Positions 36,916 through 45,976 of a stretch of 64,000 nt of DNA are shown piece after piece. The position numbers and the translations under genes were made by a program. Where the stretch lies: contig PBVE01000010.1 in the NCBI GenBank assembly GCA_002728135.1, forward strand, positions 47,075 to 111,074, read 5' to 3'. The notes beneath the pieces were generated by a model. It was not told the origin of the DNA. It was given only the letters and a program-made list of their open reading frames with translations, and ran no database searches. Origin of the DNA: Rhodospirillaceae bacterium (lineage in GTDB: Bacteria > Pseudomonadota > Alphaproteobacteria > UBA828). Each line of letters begins with the position of its first letter. The first letter of the stretch is position 1.

Positions 36916-38577
36916 ATGAAATCTGATTTAAAAATATGTTTAGCTCAAATAAATCCTACAGTAGGTGATATTGATGGTAATATTCAGTTATTACGCGAAA
37001 CAAGAAAAAAAGCTCACAAGATGGGTGCAGATCTCATAATTACTAGTGAGTTAGTTGTCACGGGCTACCCGCCAGAGGATCTAGTCCTTAAACGTGCTTT
37101 TCAGAAGGTCGTTGAAGCAAGTGTTCTGGAGTTCGCACGTGAGACCAAAGACGGAGGTCCAGCAATTATTCTTGGTTCGCCTTGGTGTGATAAAGGAAAA
37201 CTCTACAATGCCCTTTTGCTGCTTGATGCAGGAAAAGTTGCTGCACAGAGGTATAAGCATCATTTGCCGAATTATGGTGTCTTTGATGAGGCCCGTATTT
37301 TCTCCTCTGGCGGGTTACCTGGACCTATACATTTCAAGGGCTTGTTGATTGGGACTATGGTTTGCGAGGACATGTGGTATGAAGATGTAGCTGAATGTTT
37401 GCTTGAGTCGGGAGCTGAGATTTTGGTTAGTATCAATGGTTCCCCATTTGAGGCAAACAAACCTGATGAGAGAATCTCACATGCAGTTGCAAGAGTAACA
37501 GAAACTGGCCTACCGATAATTTATGTTAATCAGGTAGGAGGACAGGATGAGCTAGTCTTTGATGGTGGGTCATTTGTTTTAAATGCTGATAGGAGTCTTA
37601 AGGTGAAAGCTCCATTGTTTGAAGAATCATTTGTTTGCACTTCATGGAAAAAAATTGATAGTAGTTATGGATGTAATACTAATTTGATAGCAGATAGTTC
37701 AGGTAATATTTCAGCAATATATAAGGCTATGACCTTAGGCCTTCGTGATTATGTTAGAAAAAATAAATTTCAAGGTATTTTATTGGGTATTTCTGGAGGT
37801 ATAGACTCAGCTTTATCCTTAGCAGTAGCAGTTGATGCAATTGGAGCCAAAAATGTTCGTGGCGTCATGATGCCGTCAAAATTCACGAGTGAAGAATCTA
37901 TAGCCGATGCTAATAAGTCATCAGAGTTACTTAATGTGAATCTCCAAGCTGTACCTATTGATACTTTGGTGAGCGGGTTTGAGGACGCATTAGCAGATCT
38001 TTTTAGAAATGAGCAACGTGACGCTACGGAGGAAAACATTCAGGCTCGTATTAGAGCTGTAATCCTTATGGCACTTTCTAATAAGTTTGGATATATGGTT
38101 CTAACTACTGGCAATAAATCTGAGATGTCAGTAGGTTATGCTACACTATATGGTGACATGTGTGGTGGTTACTCAGTTTTAAAAGATGTCTATAAAACTA
38201 CAGTATATGAATTAGCTAGGTGGCGTAATCAAAACTTCTCTGATTATTTTTTGGGCCCTATTGGTTATGTTGTACCGGAAGAAGTCATAGTGAAAAAACC
38301 AACTGCCGAGCTAGCTTATAATCAATTGGATGAAGATAAATTACCACCATACAATATTCTTGATGATATCCTTTTAAACTTAATTGAGAAGGATAATGAT
38401 ATTCAAGATGTTGTTGAGAAAGGGCATGATAAGGAAGAAGTGTTGAGTATTTGGAAAATGTTGGATTCTGCTGAGTATAAACGGAGACAAGCACCTCCTG
38501 GTGTAAAACTCACCAAAAAAAGCTTCGGTAAAGAACGTAGATACCCGATAACTAATAAATTTCGTGACAATCTCTAA
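36916..38577 (+). CDS. nadE: Glutamine-dependent NAD+ synthetase
   Basis: This two-domain enzyme amidates nicotinic acid adenine dinucleotide to NAD+. The N-terminal nitrilase domain has its triad: Glu in TSELVVTGYPPEDL, Lys in YKHHLPNYGVFDE and Cys in MVCEDMWYED; it releases ammonia from glutamine. The C-terminal synthetase domain has the PP-loop GISGGIDSALSLAVA, TTGNKSEMSVGYATLYGD and the end motif RRQAPPGVKLTKKSFG. The length (553 aa) is usual. It lies between pncB and gltX on the same strand. Confidence 0.95.
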   Translation: MKSDLKICLAQINPTVGDIDGNIQLLRETRKKAHKMGADLIITSELVVTGYPPEDLVLKRAFQKVVEASVLEFARETKDGGPAIILGSPWCDKGKLYNALLLLDAGKVAAQRYKHHLPNYGVFDEARIFSSGGLPGPIHFKGLLIGTMVCEDMWYEDVAECLLESGAEILVSINGSPFEANKPDERISHAVARVTETGLPIIYVNQVGGQDELVFDGGSFVLNADRSLKVKAPLFEESFVCTSWKKIDSSYGCNTNLIADSSGNISAIYKAMTLGLRDYVRKNKFQGILLGISGGIDSALSLAVAVDAIGAKNVRGVMMPSKFTSEESIADANKSSELLNVNLQAVPIDTLVSGFEDALADLFRNEQRDATEENIQARIRAVILMALSNKFGYMVLTTGNKSEMSVGYATLYGDMCGGYSVLKDVYKTTVYELARWRNQNFSDYFLGPIGYVVPEEVIVKKPTAELAYNQLDEDKLPPYNILDDILLNLIEKDNDIQDVVEKGHDKEEVLSIWKMLDSAEYKRRQAPPGVKLTKKSFGKERRYPITNKFRDNL

Positions 38578-38600
38578 GTATTTTTGATTAAAGGTTTTCT

Positions 38601-39932
38601 ATGACTGTTATTACACGTTTTGCTCCTAGCCCGACAGGAAATCTCCATTTAGGTAATTTGCGTATTGCAATTGCTAACGCACTTTTATCTCATAGCTTAG
38701 AAGGTATTTTTATACTTAGATATGACGATACTGATATATTACGCTCATCTTTTGAATACAAACGCTCTATTGCAGCCGATCTAAGATGGCTTGGAATAAG
38801 CTGGAATCAAGAGATCTATCAATCAGATAGAATATCGATGTATCAAGAAGCGGCGGATCTTTTGAAGGAAAGCGGATATTTATATCCTTGCTATGAAACT
38901 AAAGAAGACTTGGAGTTTTCTAGAAAAAAATTGTTGTCTCAAGGGAAGCCACCTGTATATGACCGTTCAGCTTTAAATTTAAGTTCTACTCAACGTCTTG
39001 AGTTTGAATCTTCCGGGCGCAGACCTCATTGGAGATTTAAACTTGATCATAGCCTTGTAAGTTGGACTGACTTAATAAGAGGTGAACAAAAATATTCAAT
39101 AAATAATGTCAGTGATCCAATTCTTATAAGAGAGGATGGAACGTTTTTATATACTCTACCCTCTGTTGTAGATGATATTTCTCTAGGTATTACTCATGTA
39201 ATTAGGGGGGAAGATCACGTTACCAATACGGCTGTGCAGATCCAGGTGATTAGGGCACTTTCTGAAAAAATTAACACTATAAAATTTGCCCATCTACCTC
39301 TCTTAACTGATGACTCAGGTGGGCCGTTATCAAAAAGAATTAATAGTCTTGGAATTTCATATTTTCAAGATTTTGGAATTGAGCCTATGGCTTTATGTTC
39401 TTTTTTGACATTTTTAGGAACTTCATCAGACATAAAACCTATGTATGATTTAAACTCATTGTCTGATAATTTTAATTTAAAAAACGTTAGTCGTAATCCT
39501 CCTAAATTTAATGAATCTGATTTGTTGTCGCTGAATGCAAAATACTTACGTGATGCACCTTTCAGCATGATTTTAGAAGCATTAGGTGATGTTAAATATA
39601 ATGAGGAGTTCTGGATTGTTGTCAGAGATAACATCGAAACTCTCCCTGACGCTCATTATTGGTGGGAAGTTTGTTATGGAATTATTAAGCCGATAATCAA
39701 TGATTCAGAATATATATCTGTTGCTTTAGACCTATTGCCAAAAGGTGATTGGGATGTAGAAACTTTTGGGCTTTGGGTAAAACAAATTAAGCTTAAGACA
39801 GGAAGAAAGGGTAAGGAACTTTTCCAACCCCTTAGATTAGCTATTACTGGACGGGGAGATGGGCCTGAGCTGAAATTTCTAATGCCACTAATTGGATATG
39901 ATAAAACTGTAAGTCGACTAAGAAAAAAATAA
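38601..39932 (+). CDS. gltX: Glutamyl-tRNA synthetase (GltX2-like)
   Basis: This class I synthetase charges tRNA with glutamate, and in alphaproteobacteria one of two copies often makes Glu-tRNA(Gln) for GatCAB. The HIGH-type motif is APSPTGNLHLGNLR and the KMSKS-type motif is GGPLSKRI. The zinc-free length (443 aa) and the HLGN form suggest the GltX2 type. The usual DDTDxERS segment reads DDTDILRSS, lacking the conserved Glu. It lies in a run with cysS and trmJ, 45 bases before the cysS start. Which tRNA it charges cannot be decided here. Confidence 0.9.
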   Translation: MTVITRFAPSPTGNLHLGNLRIAIANALLSHSLEGIFILRYDDTDILRSSFEYKRSIAADLRWLGISWNQEIYQSDRISMYQEAADLLKESGYLYPCYETKEDLEFSRKKLLSQGKPPVYDRSALNLSSTQRLEFESSGRRPHWRFKLDHSLVSWTDLIRGEQKYSINNVSDPILIREDGTFLYTLPSVVDDISLGITHVIRGEDHVTNTAVQIQVIRALSEKINTIKFAHLPLLTDDSGGPLSKRINSLGISYFQDFGIEPMALCSFLTFLGTSSDIKPMYDLNSLSDNFNLKNVSRNPPKFNESDLLSLNAKYLRDAPFSMILEALGDVKYNEEFWIVVRDNIETLPDAHYWWEVCYGIIKPIINDSEYISVALDLLPKGDWDVETFGLWVKQIKLKTGRKGKELFQPLRLAITGRGDGPELKFLMPLIGYDKTVSRLRKK

Positions 39933-39977
39933 ACCAAAATTATATTTGGCACAATAAATAGACATTTGGAGCAAAAC

Positions 39978-41369
39978 TTGACCCTAAATCTTTATAATAC
40001 CTTAACGCGCAAGAAAGAACCATTTGAACCACTAAGAAAAGGAAAGGTGGGCATGTACGTGTGTGGTCCCACTGTATATGATCTGGCGCATATAGGTAAC
40101 GCACGACCTATTATTGTTTTTGATGTTTTATATAGAATTCTTATTAGATCGTACGGAATAGAAAACGTTCAATATGTTAGAAATATAACAGATATAGATG
40201 ACAAAATTAACAATGCTGCGTTAGAAAAAGGAATCTCTATTGATAAGATTACGGAACCAACAATAGAGGCCTTCCATCAAGATATTTCAGAATTAAATGC
40301 ACTTCCCCCCACTATTGAACCGCGAGCAACTGACAACGTTTCAGAAATGATTCAATTGATTCAGGAATTAATAAAGCGTAACCATGCATATGAAGTTAAT
40401 GGTCATGTAATATTTGATGTTCAATCTGATCCTAAATATGGTTCTTTATCGGGACAAAATTTGGAGCAAATCCTAAGTGGCGTACGTGTAGAAGTTGCAT
40501 CATATAAAAGGAGCCCTGCTGATTTTGTTCTTTGGAAGCCAAGCGATAAGAACTTACCTGGATGGGATAGCCCTTGGGGTCGTGGCAGGCCAGGATGGCA
40601 TATTGAATGTTCTGCAATGAGTAGAAAGCATATAGGCGATTGTATAGATATTCATGGCGGTGGACTGGATTTAATATTTCCTCACCATGAGAATGAAAGA
40701 GCTCAATCAGAATGTTCCTTTCCGGAAAGTAGATTCGTACGTTATTGGATCCATAACGGTTACCTTACCGTTAACGGTGAAAAAATGTCTAAGTCACTTG
40801 GAAACTTTGTTACAATAAGAGATGCTTTATGCAATTTACCTGGGGAGGCAGTGAGATTATTTATCCTCGGCTCGCATTATCGTGCTCCTATAGATTGGAA
40901 TGAGAGACAATTAGATCAGGCAAGATCGTCTATAAATAGATTGTATACATCTTTGCGTAACGTCAAAGATCTCAATGTTCACGAATCTTATCAAATACCT
41001 TCAGATATTGTAATTGATGCTCTTGAGGACGACCTTAATACACCTGCTGCATTAACAGAAATTTACAGGTTAGCAAGTCTGCTTAACAAGGAGAGCTCAT
41101 GCGATAAGCTTGAAAGACTTAAGGGAGCTTTAATTTCCTCCGCCCAACTTCTTGGACTCCTTGATCAGGATATTAATTCTTGGTTTCTTGATTCTAAAGA
41201 AACAAAAAACATATCAACTGATGAAATTGATACCTTGATTTTAAAGCGAAATAAGGCACGAAAAGATAGAGATTTTGAGGAAGCAGATCATATTAGAGGA
41301 ATTCTTGATGAGAAGGGAATTATTCTTGAGGATAGCGAACATGGAACAAAGTGGCGGTGGAAAAGATAA
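39978..41369 (+). CDS. cysS: Cysteinyl-tRNA synthetase
   Basis: This enzyme attaches cysteine to tRNA(Cys). The zinc ligands are Cys in GMYVCGPTVYDLAHIGNARP, Cys in WHIECSAMS, and His and Glu in HHENERAQSE. KMSKS is present in GEKMSKSLGN. The C-terminal DALR-like domain is complete (RNKARKDRDFEEADHIR). The start is the TTG at 39978, giving MTLNLYNTLTRKKEPF, with GGAG at 39968-39971 six bases upstream; a TTG at 39966 overlaps that Shine-Dalgarno and is unlikely. The length is 463 aa. Confidence 0.95.
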   Translation: MTLNLYNTLTRKKEPFEPLRKGKVGMYVCGPTVYDLAHIGNARPIIVFDVLYRILIRSYGIENVQYVRNITDIDDKINNAALEKGISIDKITEPTIEAFHQDISELNALPPTIEPRATDNVSEMIQLIQELIKRNHAYEVNGHVIFDVQSDPKYGSLSGQNLEQILSGVRVEVASYKRSPADFVLWKPSDKNLPGWDSPWGRGRPGWHIECSAMSRKHIGDCIDIHGGGLDLIFPHHENERAQSECSFPESRFVRYWIHNGYLTVNGEKMSKSLGNFVTIRDALCNLPGEAVRLFILGSHYRAPIDWNERQLDQARSSINRLYTSLRNVKDLNVHESYQIPSDIVIDALEDDLNTPAALTEIYRLASLLNKESSCDKLERLKGALISSAQLLGLLDQDINSWFLDSKETKNISTDEIDTLILKRNKARKDRDFEEADHIRGILDEKGIILEDSEHGTKWRWKR

Positions 41370-41388
41370 AAATAATAAGGTTATCTGA

Positions 41389-42165
41389 ATGGAATCTATC
41401 AATACAGAATCTGACAATAATTCTTCTTTGCTTAATCACAATTCCCCAGTTGTGGTCTTATGCAGACCTCAGCTTGGAGAAAACATAGGGACTGCAGCAA
41501 GGGCCATGTTAAATTGTGGTGTAATTAACCTCCGTCTTGTATCACCAAGAGATGGATGGCCAAACCCAAAAGCACTTAGTGCATGTTCTGGTGCAGATAG
41601 TATCATCGCAGAGACTAAGATTTTTTCTTCATTAGTAGATGCGGTTTCTGACTGTCAGGTAGTTTTTGCTTCTAGTGCACGGCCACGTGATGTAATGAAA
41701 AGAGTTGTAACACCTCGTCAGGCAGCTAGAGAGATACGTGCTGCTACAAATAATAATCTACGTATAGCGTTACTTTTTGGACCCGAGAGAACTGGTTTAA
41801 ATAATGACGAAATTGGAATTGCTGACTCAATCATTGAAATTCCTCTTAATCCTTCTTTTTCGTCTTTAAACTTAGCCCAAGCAGTTCTAATTCTTTGTTA
41901 TGAGTGGTATTTAGACAGGGATAGTACATCTTCAGAGAGATTTTCAGGCAGAGTAGGTAGACCAGTAGACAAGAAACAACTCTATAGTTTTTTCGAATTT
42001 CTTGATATCTCATTAGAAGAACATGGATTTTACCCAACTCCTGAAATGAGGCCATCAATGGTTAGGAATATAAGAGCTATGTTTACTCGTATAGAGCTTA
42101 CGCAGCAAGATTTACAAACTCTATATGGTATTATAAAAAACCTTTTAAGGCCTAAAATAAAATAG
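41389..42165 (+). CDS. trmJ: tRNA (cytidine/uridine-2'-O)-methyltransferase TrmJ
   Basis: This SPOUT-fold enzyme methylates the ribose of nucleotide 32 in several tRNAs using S-adenosylmethionine. Motif 1 is LCRPQLGENIGTAARAMLNCG, motif 2 is LLFGPERTGLNNDEI and motif 3 is SSLNLAQAVLILCYEW, which together form the trefoil knot. A C-terminal extension of about 80 residues contains the helical dimer region. The length (258 aa) is normal. It begins 19 bases after cysS and ends this operon-like block; rpsD and the purine genes lie beyond, as in other alphaproteobacteria. Confidence 0.92.
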   Translation: MESINTESDNNSSLLNHNSPVVVLCRPQLGENIGTAARAMLNCGVINLRLVSPRDGWPNPKALSACSGADSIIAETKIFSSLVDAVSDCQVVFASSARPRDVMKRVVTPRQAAREIRAATNNNLRIALLFGPERTGLNNDEIGIADSIIEIPLNPSFSSLNLAQAVLILCYEWYLDRDSTSSERFSGRVGRPVDKKQLYSFFEFLDISLEEHGFYPTPEMRPSMVRNIRAMFTRIELTQQDLQTLYGIIKNLLRPKIK

Positions 42166-42256
42166 AATCTTAAAAAGTTAAAAATTTATTTTTTAAGTAT
42201 TTCTCACTCTACTATCTTTTAGCTAAATCAATTGGCATGTAAAAATTACTATAGAT

Positions 42257-42919
42257 CTAGAGCTTTATCTTAAAATTTTTATTTTGTTTTTCTTCACTAA
42301 AAATATCATCCCAAAAATTTTCATTATCAAGACGTAGCATGATGGATGAGTAGTCTAATGCCTCGTCCGGTGTTCGGTGTAATATACCTTTATGCCCGCC
42401 ACGAAAAATTGCAACATCCCAAATATTAATATATTTAATTGCAGAAGGATCTTTCAATATAGCCTCATTAGGTTTGCCAGCTTCAAAAGCTACCCGGTCT
42501 GCCGCTTGATTAGGAAGCCACTGAGTTCCTTTACCGGCATAGGTAACTAGTAATCGCATTGGAACATTATCTGTATGATAACGTCGGCAGCCACGTTTTG
42601 TTCCTAACTGAAAGCCTACAGAGTTATTATTAAGTATTTCACAAAAGGTTTTACACAGATTTGCCATATCTCTAACCCAAAGTGGATAAAAAGGGTCAGT
42701 TTGAAGGTCGTTTGAGATGCTCTCTTGAAGAATATACCGTATATCTTCCGTGCTGCTTTCTTTAAAAACCTGTCCAATAGAGCTAAAAGGTTGGTGAATT
42801 AGGCTCTTAAAGAATTCTTCTGAACCCTTTAATGCATCTCGCTCATATACAGCCAAAAGATCTTTTGTTTTGGGAAATTCATGCAACGCTTGGATATCTA
42901 TTGCTTTAAAAACAGTCAT
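42257..42919 (-). CDS. DUF1826 family protein
   Basis: This 220-residue protein matches DUF1826: FQLGTKRGCRRYHTDNVPMRLLVTYAGKGTQWLP, with conserved His and Asp, and IWDVAIFRGGHKGILHRTPD near the C-terminus. The HTD motif and distal GGHKGILHR suggest a cupin or 2-oxoglutarate-oxygenase-like metal site, though the family has no proven activity. DUF1826 genes are known neighbours of zinc-responsive COG0523 genes. Here it is divergent from one, with a perfect Zur-like palindrome between the two starts. It probably helps the cell cope with zinc shortage. Its start at 42919 lies 43 bases from the palindrome. Confidence 0.82.
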   Translation of the reverse strand: MTVFKAIDIQALHEFPKTKDLLAVYERDALKGSEEFFKSLIHQPFSSIGQVFKESSTEDIRYILQESISNDLQTDPFYPLWVRDMANLCKTFCEILNNNSVGFQLGTKRGCRRYHTDNVPMRLLVTYAGKGTQWLPNQAADRVAFEAGKPNEAILKDPSAIKYINIWDVAIFRGGHKGILHRTPDEALDYSSIMLRLDNENFWDDIFSEEKQNKNFKIKL

Positions 42920-42962
42920 TTGAGATTTTTTATTTCTAAAATTAAAAGTTTATTCTTATAAT

Positions 42963-42980
42963 GTAATGTTATAACATTAC
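42963..42980. promoter_or_regulatory. Zur-type operator (zinc uptake regulator box)
   Basis: GTAATGTTATAACATTAC is a perfect 18-base palindrome and matches the core of known Zur boxes (TGTTATAnnATAACA-like halves with flanking AAT/ATT). It sits 43 bases upstream of the DUF1826 start and 36 bases upstream of the COG0523 start, so one Zur dimer could repress both genes when zinc is plentiful. No zur gene lies in the window. Confidence 0.83.
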
Positions 42981-43016
42981 TTATTAATATCAAGTATCTC
43001 AATAGGAAATTCAATT

Positions 43017-44231
43017 ATGTTAGAAGACTCTCGATTACCAGTAACTGTGCTCTCTGGTTTTCTTGGTGCAGGTAAGACTACTCTTTTGAATCGTGTACTT
43101 AATAATCGTGATGGCTGTCGTGTAGCCGTCATTGTAAACGATATGTCTGAAGTCAATATCGATGCTAATTTGATTCGCTCTAATACAGAGCTTAAATTTA
43201 CAGAAGAAACTTTGGTGGAGATGTCAAATGGTTGTATATGTTGTACATTACGGGATGACCTGTTAAGTGAAGTGAGAAGACTTGCTGAGGAAAGTCGTTT
43301 TGACTACTTATTAGTAGAATCAACTGGCATTTCTGAACCGTTGCCTGTCGCCGCGACTTTTGATTTTCGCGATGCACAGGGAAAAAGTTTATCTGACGTC
43401 GCTCGTCTAGATACCATGGTGACAGTTGTTGATGCAGTAAATCTATTAAATGATTATTCTAGCCACGATTTTTTAAGGGATCGAGGTGAAGTTATGGGTG
43501 AGGAAGATAATCGAACACTCGTTTATCTTCTTACTGATCAAATTGAGTTTGCTGATATTATAGTACTTAATAAAATTGCGGATGCTCAAACAGATCAATT
43601 AGATGCTGCTCATAAAATTATCCGTAGCCTCAATGCAGACGCATTAGTAATTGAGACGGATTATTCTAATGTCCCTATAGACTCATTACTAAATACAGGT
43701 TTATTTGATTTTAAGAAAGCGCATGAGCATGCAACGTGGGCTAAGGAACTTTACGGTTTTGAGGATCATACACCCGAGACTGAAGAATATGGAATCAAAA
43801 GTTTTGTTTATCGAGCTCGTCATCCATTCCAACCAGAGCCAATCCATACCTTATTGAATGGTGATTTGCCTGGAGTGATCCGTGCCAAGGGACAATTTTG
43901 GATTGCCACTAGGCCGGACTGGTCTATTGAGTTCTCTTTAGCCGGTTCATTATCGTCCATAACTCCGCTAGGGACATGGTGGGCATCAGTTCCAAAAGAG
44001 TATTGGCCTGAGGATGAAATTGCACGGGATTATAAAAGTAAACTTTGGGAGGATCGTTGGGGTGATCGCCAGCAGGAGATAGTCTTCATTGGTAGCGATA
44101 TTGACTGGTCAAGACTAAAGGCAAGCTTGGATAAATGTCTTCTTCCAGAATCAGTTGCAAATAGTATAGAGACCCTTCCTAGTATGTTTGATCCATTTCC
44201 TAAATGGGGTAGTTCGACAACAGCGGAATAA
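43017..44231 (+). CDS. COG0523 GTPase, zinc metallochaperone (ZigA/YciC-like)
   Basis: This G3E-family GTPase has Walker [14 protein letters not shown], the metal-binding C73-I-C75-C76 in [24 protein letters not shown] for Walker B and NKIA for guanine recognition. The C-terminal domain contains the conserved [17 protein letters not shown] segment and [16 protein letters not shown]. The length (404 aa) corresponds to the ZigA/YciC subgroup. Such proteins deliver zinc to client enzymes during zinc starvation. The upstream Zur-like palindrome and the divergent DUF1826 gene support that role over nitrile hydratase or cobalamin service, for which no neighbours are seen. Confidence 0.9.
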   Translation: MLEDSRLPVTVLSGFLGAGKTTLLNRVLNNRDGCRVAVIVNDMSEVNIDANLIRSNTELKFTEETLVEMSNGCICCTLRDDLLSEVRRLAEESRFDYLLVESTGISEPLPVAATFDFRDAQGKSLSDVARLDTMVTVVDAVNLLNDYSSHDFLRDRGEVMGEEDNRTLVYLLTDQIEFADIIVLNKIADAQTDQLDAAHKIIRSLNADALVIETDYSNVPIDSLLNTGLFDFKKAHEHATWAKELYGFEDHTPETEEYGIKSFVYRARHPFQPEPIHTLLNGDLPGVIRAKGQFWIATRPDWSIEFSLAGSLSSITPLGTWWASVPKEYWPEDEIARDYKSKLWEDRWGDRQQEIVFIGSDIDWSRLKASLDKCLLPESVANSIETLPSMFDPFPKWGSSTTAE

Positions 44232-44317
44232 CTTGCATATATCTTATTTTGAATTATGAGCTGTGATATTGTTTATGCCTATTCATTACGATAGATACTC
44301 ATATTTTTTGATAGAAT

Positions 44318-44345
44318 TTGACTTAAGGGGTTTCGTCGCTATATT
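44318..44345 (+). promoter_or_regulatory. rpsD: Putative housekeeping promoter for rpsD
   Basis: TTGACT (44318-44323) and TATATT (44340-44345) are separated by 16 bases, close to the sigma-70 pattern. A second candidate, TTGACA (44373-44378) and TATATT (44398-44403), has 19-base spacing. Both lie in the 267-base gap before rpsD and would give leaders of roughly 145 or 90 bases. Confidence 0.5.
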
Positions 44346-44353
44346 TACGCCAT

Positions 44354-44422
44354 GTCAATGGGGATTAGTTCATTGACAGAGGGTTTTATTAGCAACGTAT
44401 ATTTAGCAATCTATATATACGT
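44354..44422 (+). other. Inverted repeats in the rpsD leader
   Basis: Two hairpins can form: GTCAATG (44354-44360) with CATTGAC (44371-44377), and ACGTATAT (44395-44402) with ATATACGT (44415-44422). The octamer CAATGGGG occurs at 44356-44363 inside the first hairpin and again at 44426-44433 after the second, which would allow alternative pairing states. Ribosomal protein S4 represses its own operon through leader RNA in several bacteria, but I know no matching motif for this lineage. Confidence 0.4.
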
Positions 44423-44498
44423 CTCCAATGGGGAGCTGGAATTTTAAATTCGTCGGAGCTAATGGGACAACCGAATATAACGAGGCCAGAGATCTCAA

Positions 44499-45113
44499 AT
44501 GAGTAAACGTATTCAAGCTAAGTATAAACTAAGTCGTCGCCTAGGTGAAAATTTATGGGGGAGACCTAAAAGCCCAACCAACACAAGAGAAAATGGTCCG
44601 GGGCAACATGGCCAACGGAGGAGAAAACTATCTGATTTTGGTATTCAGTTGCAAGCCAAACAGAAATTAAAGGGATACTATGGTAATATTACAGAAAGGC
44701 AGTTTCATCGATATTATGAAGATGCGGTGAAAGCACGTGGAGATACTAGTGAGAACTTGATAAGCCTTTTAGAAAGTCGTTTAGATGCAGTGGTTTATAG
44801 GATGAAATTCGTTCCTACCGTATATGCGGCACGCCAAATAGTTAATCATGGTCATGTGTTAGTTAATGGTAAGCGGGTAAATATTCCAAGTTATCGTGTA
44901 AAGGAGGGTGATAAGGTCTCTTTAAAAGAAAAATCAAGAGAAATGAATATTGTTCTTGATGCGATTGACTCACCAGAGCGTGATATTCCTGAGTATATGG
45001 ATGTAAATCATAAAATAATGGAAGGGACATACTTAAGAGCTCCAAAGCTTGCTGATGTACCCTATCCTGTTTCTATGGAGCCGAACTTAGTTATTGAGTA
45101 TTATTCTAGGTAA
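44499..45113 (+). CDS. rpsD: 30S ribosomal protein S4
   Basis: S4 is a primary 16S rRNA-binding protein that nucleates 30S assembly and guards decoding accuracy. The sequence begins [21 protein letters not shown], and its S4 domain is [48 protein letters not shown]. The length is 204 aa. It lacks the zinc-binding cysteines at the N-terminus, like other C-minus S4 proteins. It stands alone, away from the large ribosomal operons, as usual in alphaproteobacteria, with its own promoter region upstream. Confidence 0.97.
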   Translation: MSKRIQAKYKLSRRLGENLWGRPKSPTNTRENGPGQHGQRRRKLSDFGIQLQAKQKLKGYYGNITERQFHRYYEDAVKARGDTSENLISLLESRLDAVVYRMKFVPTVYAARQIVNHGHVLVNGKRVNIPSYRVKEGDKVSLKEKSREMNIVLDAIDSPERDIPEYMDVNHKIMEGTYLRAPKLADVPYPVSMEPNLVIEYYSR

Positions 45114-45170
45114 AACGTAAAATCACTTAACTAATGATTCGCAAATCATGAATATTAAGTTAGGACACAC

Positions 45171-45239
45171 ATGCGTGTTAGTCTAGATCAAGTTGCCGTG
45201 ATTATTGCAATAGCGGCAATTGTATTGCTTTCAATTTAG
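45171..45239 (+). CDS. Candidate 22-residue membrane microprotein
   Basis: A short frame encodes MRVSLDQVAVIIAIAAIVLL plus two residues, with a charged N-terminus and a hydrophobic stretch of about 15 residues, as in single-pass microproteins. AGGA at 45162-45165 stands 5 bases before the ATG, better than for many genes here. It lies 57 bases after rpsD, and its last nine bases overlap the 3' end of the convergent dioxygenase-like gene. The length is too short to judge by coding statistics, so it may be chance. Confidence 0.35.
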   Translation: MRVSLDQVAVIIAIAAIVLLSI

Positions 45240-45575
45240 TTTATCTATATTCAAAGTTAGTGGAGTGCCCATCCAAATACAATGAATAGTATGATCTAAT
45301 ATATCATCTCCAGTTGTGGGATGGATCAAGATACTTAGACCATTTCTATTAAGCATTAACCAAGGTACTAGAGATGAGAATAAGTGGGCATTAAAACTGA
45401 TTAAATACATTGGTTTTGGGTGAGGGCCAACTGGTTCGTTTTTCAACTCACCAAGTTTCACTTTAAAACTCTTTTCTATAGTAGCACGTAAAATTTCGGC
45501 TACTTCCATATGCTCATTATCAAAATATACGTGTGCGTGATAATTTTTTACTTGGTCTATTAGCTTAAATTTCAA
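45231..45575 (-). CDS. DOPA 4,5-dioxygenase family protein
   Basis: This 114-residue protein matches the DOPA 4,5-dioxygenase family: NYHAHVYFDNE, ending in the first His pair, EPVGPHPKPMYLISF with the next conserved His, PWLMLNRNGLSILIHPTTGDD, and the final DHTIHCIWMG. The fungal member opens the ring of DOPA in betalain synthesis; bacterial members are widespread and mostly uncharacterised, with some shown to cleave catechols. Here the gene overlaps grxD by 4 bases, so it is translationally coupled to it. The natural substrate is unknown. Confidence 0.83.
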   Translation of the reverse strand: MKFKLIDQVKNYHAHVYFDNEHMEVAEILRATIEKSFKVKLGELKNEPVGPHPKPMYLISFNAHLFSSLVPWLMLNRNGLSILIHPTTGDDILDHTIHCIWMGTPLTLNIDKLN

Positions 45576-45934
45576 TTTTCTTCAGTTGTGGAGGGCTGGG
45601 GGTTCATTTCAATGTTTTTGCTTTCTAAAAAGCTTTGAATTTCTCCTGATTCATACATTTCTTTTATGATGTCAGAGCCGCCAACAAATTCACCTTTAAT
45701 GTATAGTTGCGGAATAGTTGGCCAATCACTAAAAGATTTTATCCCATCACGCATTTCTGGGTCTTCTAATACATTTACGCCCTTATATTTCACACCAAGT
45801 AAACCCATGACCTGAACAACGAGAGCTGAAAACCCACATTGTGGAAACACGGGTGTTCCTTTCATAAAAAGGACAACGTCGCTTTCATCTACAGTATTGC
45901 GAATTCGTTCAAAAACCGGATTATTTTCTTCCAT
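45572..45934 (-). CDS. grxD: Monothiol glutaredoxin (Grx4 type)
   Basis: This CGFS glutaredoxin binds and transfers a [2Fe-2S] cluster with glutathione. The active site is Cys33 in PQCGFSALVVQVM, and the glutathione-binding segments are DWPTIPQLYIKGEFVGGSDI. The length is 120 aa, with an acidic N-terminus and a short C-terminal extension. It is encoded 42 bases after bolA, and Grx4-BolA pairs form heterodimers that sense or carry iron-sulfur clusters. The bolA-grxD order after purL is typical of alphaproteobacteria. Confidence 0.95.
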   Translation of the reverse strand: MEENNPVFERIRNTVDESDVVLFMKGTPVFPQCGFSALVVQVMGLLGVKYKGVNVLEDPEMRDGIKSFSDWPTIPQLYIKGEFVGGSDIIKEMYESGEIQSFLESKNIEMNPQPSTTEEN

Positions 45935-45976
45935 AATTTCCTTCCAATATTTTTAATGATTGACTACTAGGTTAAC

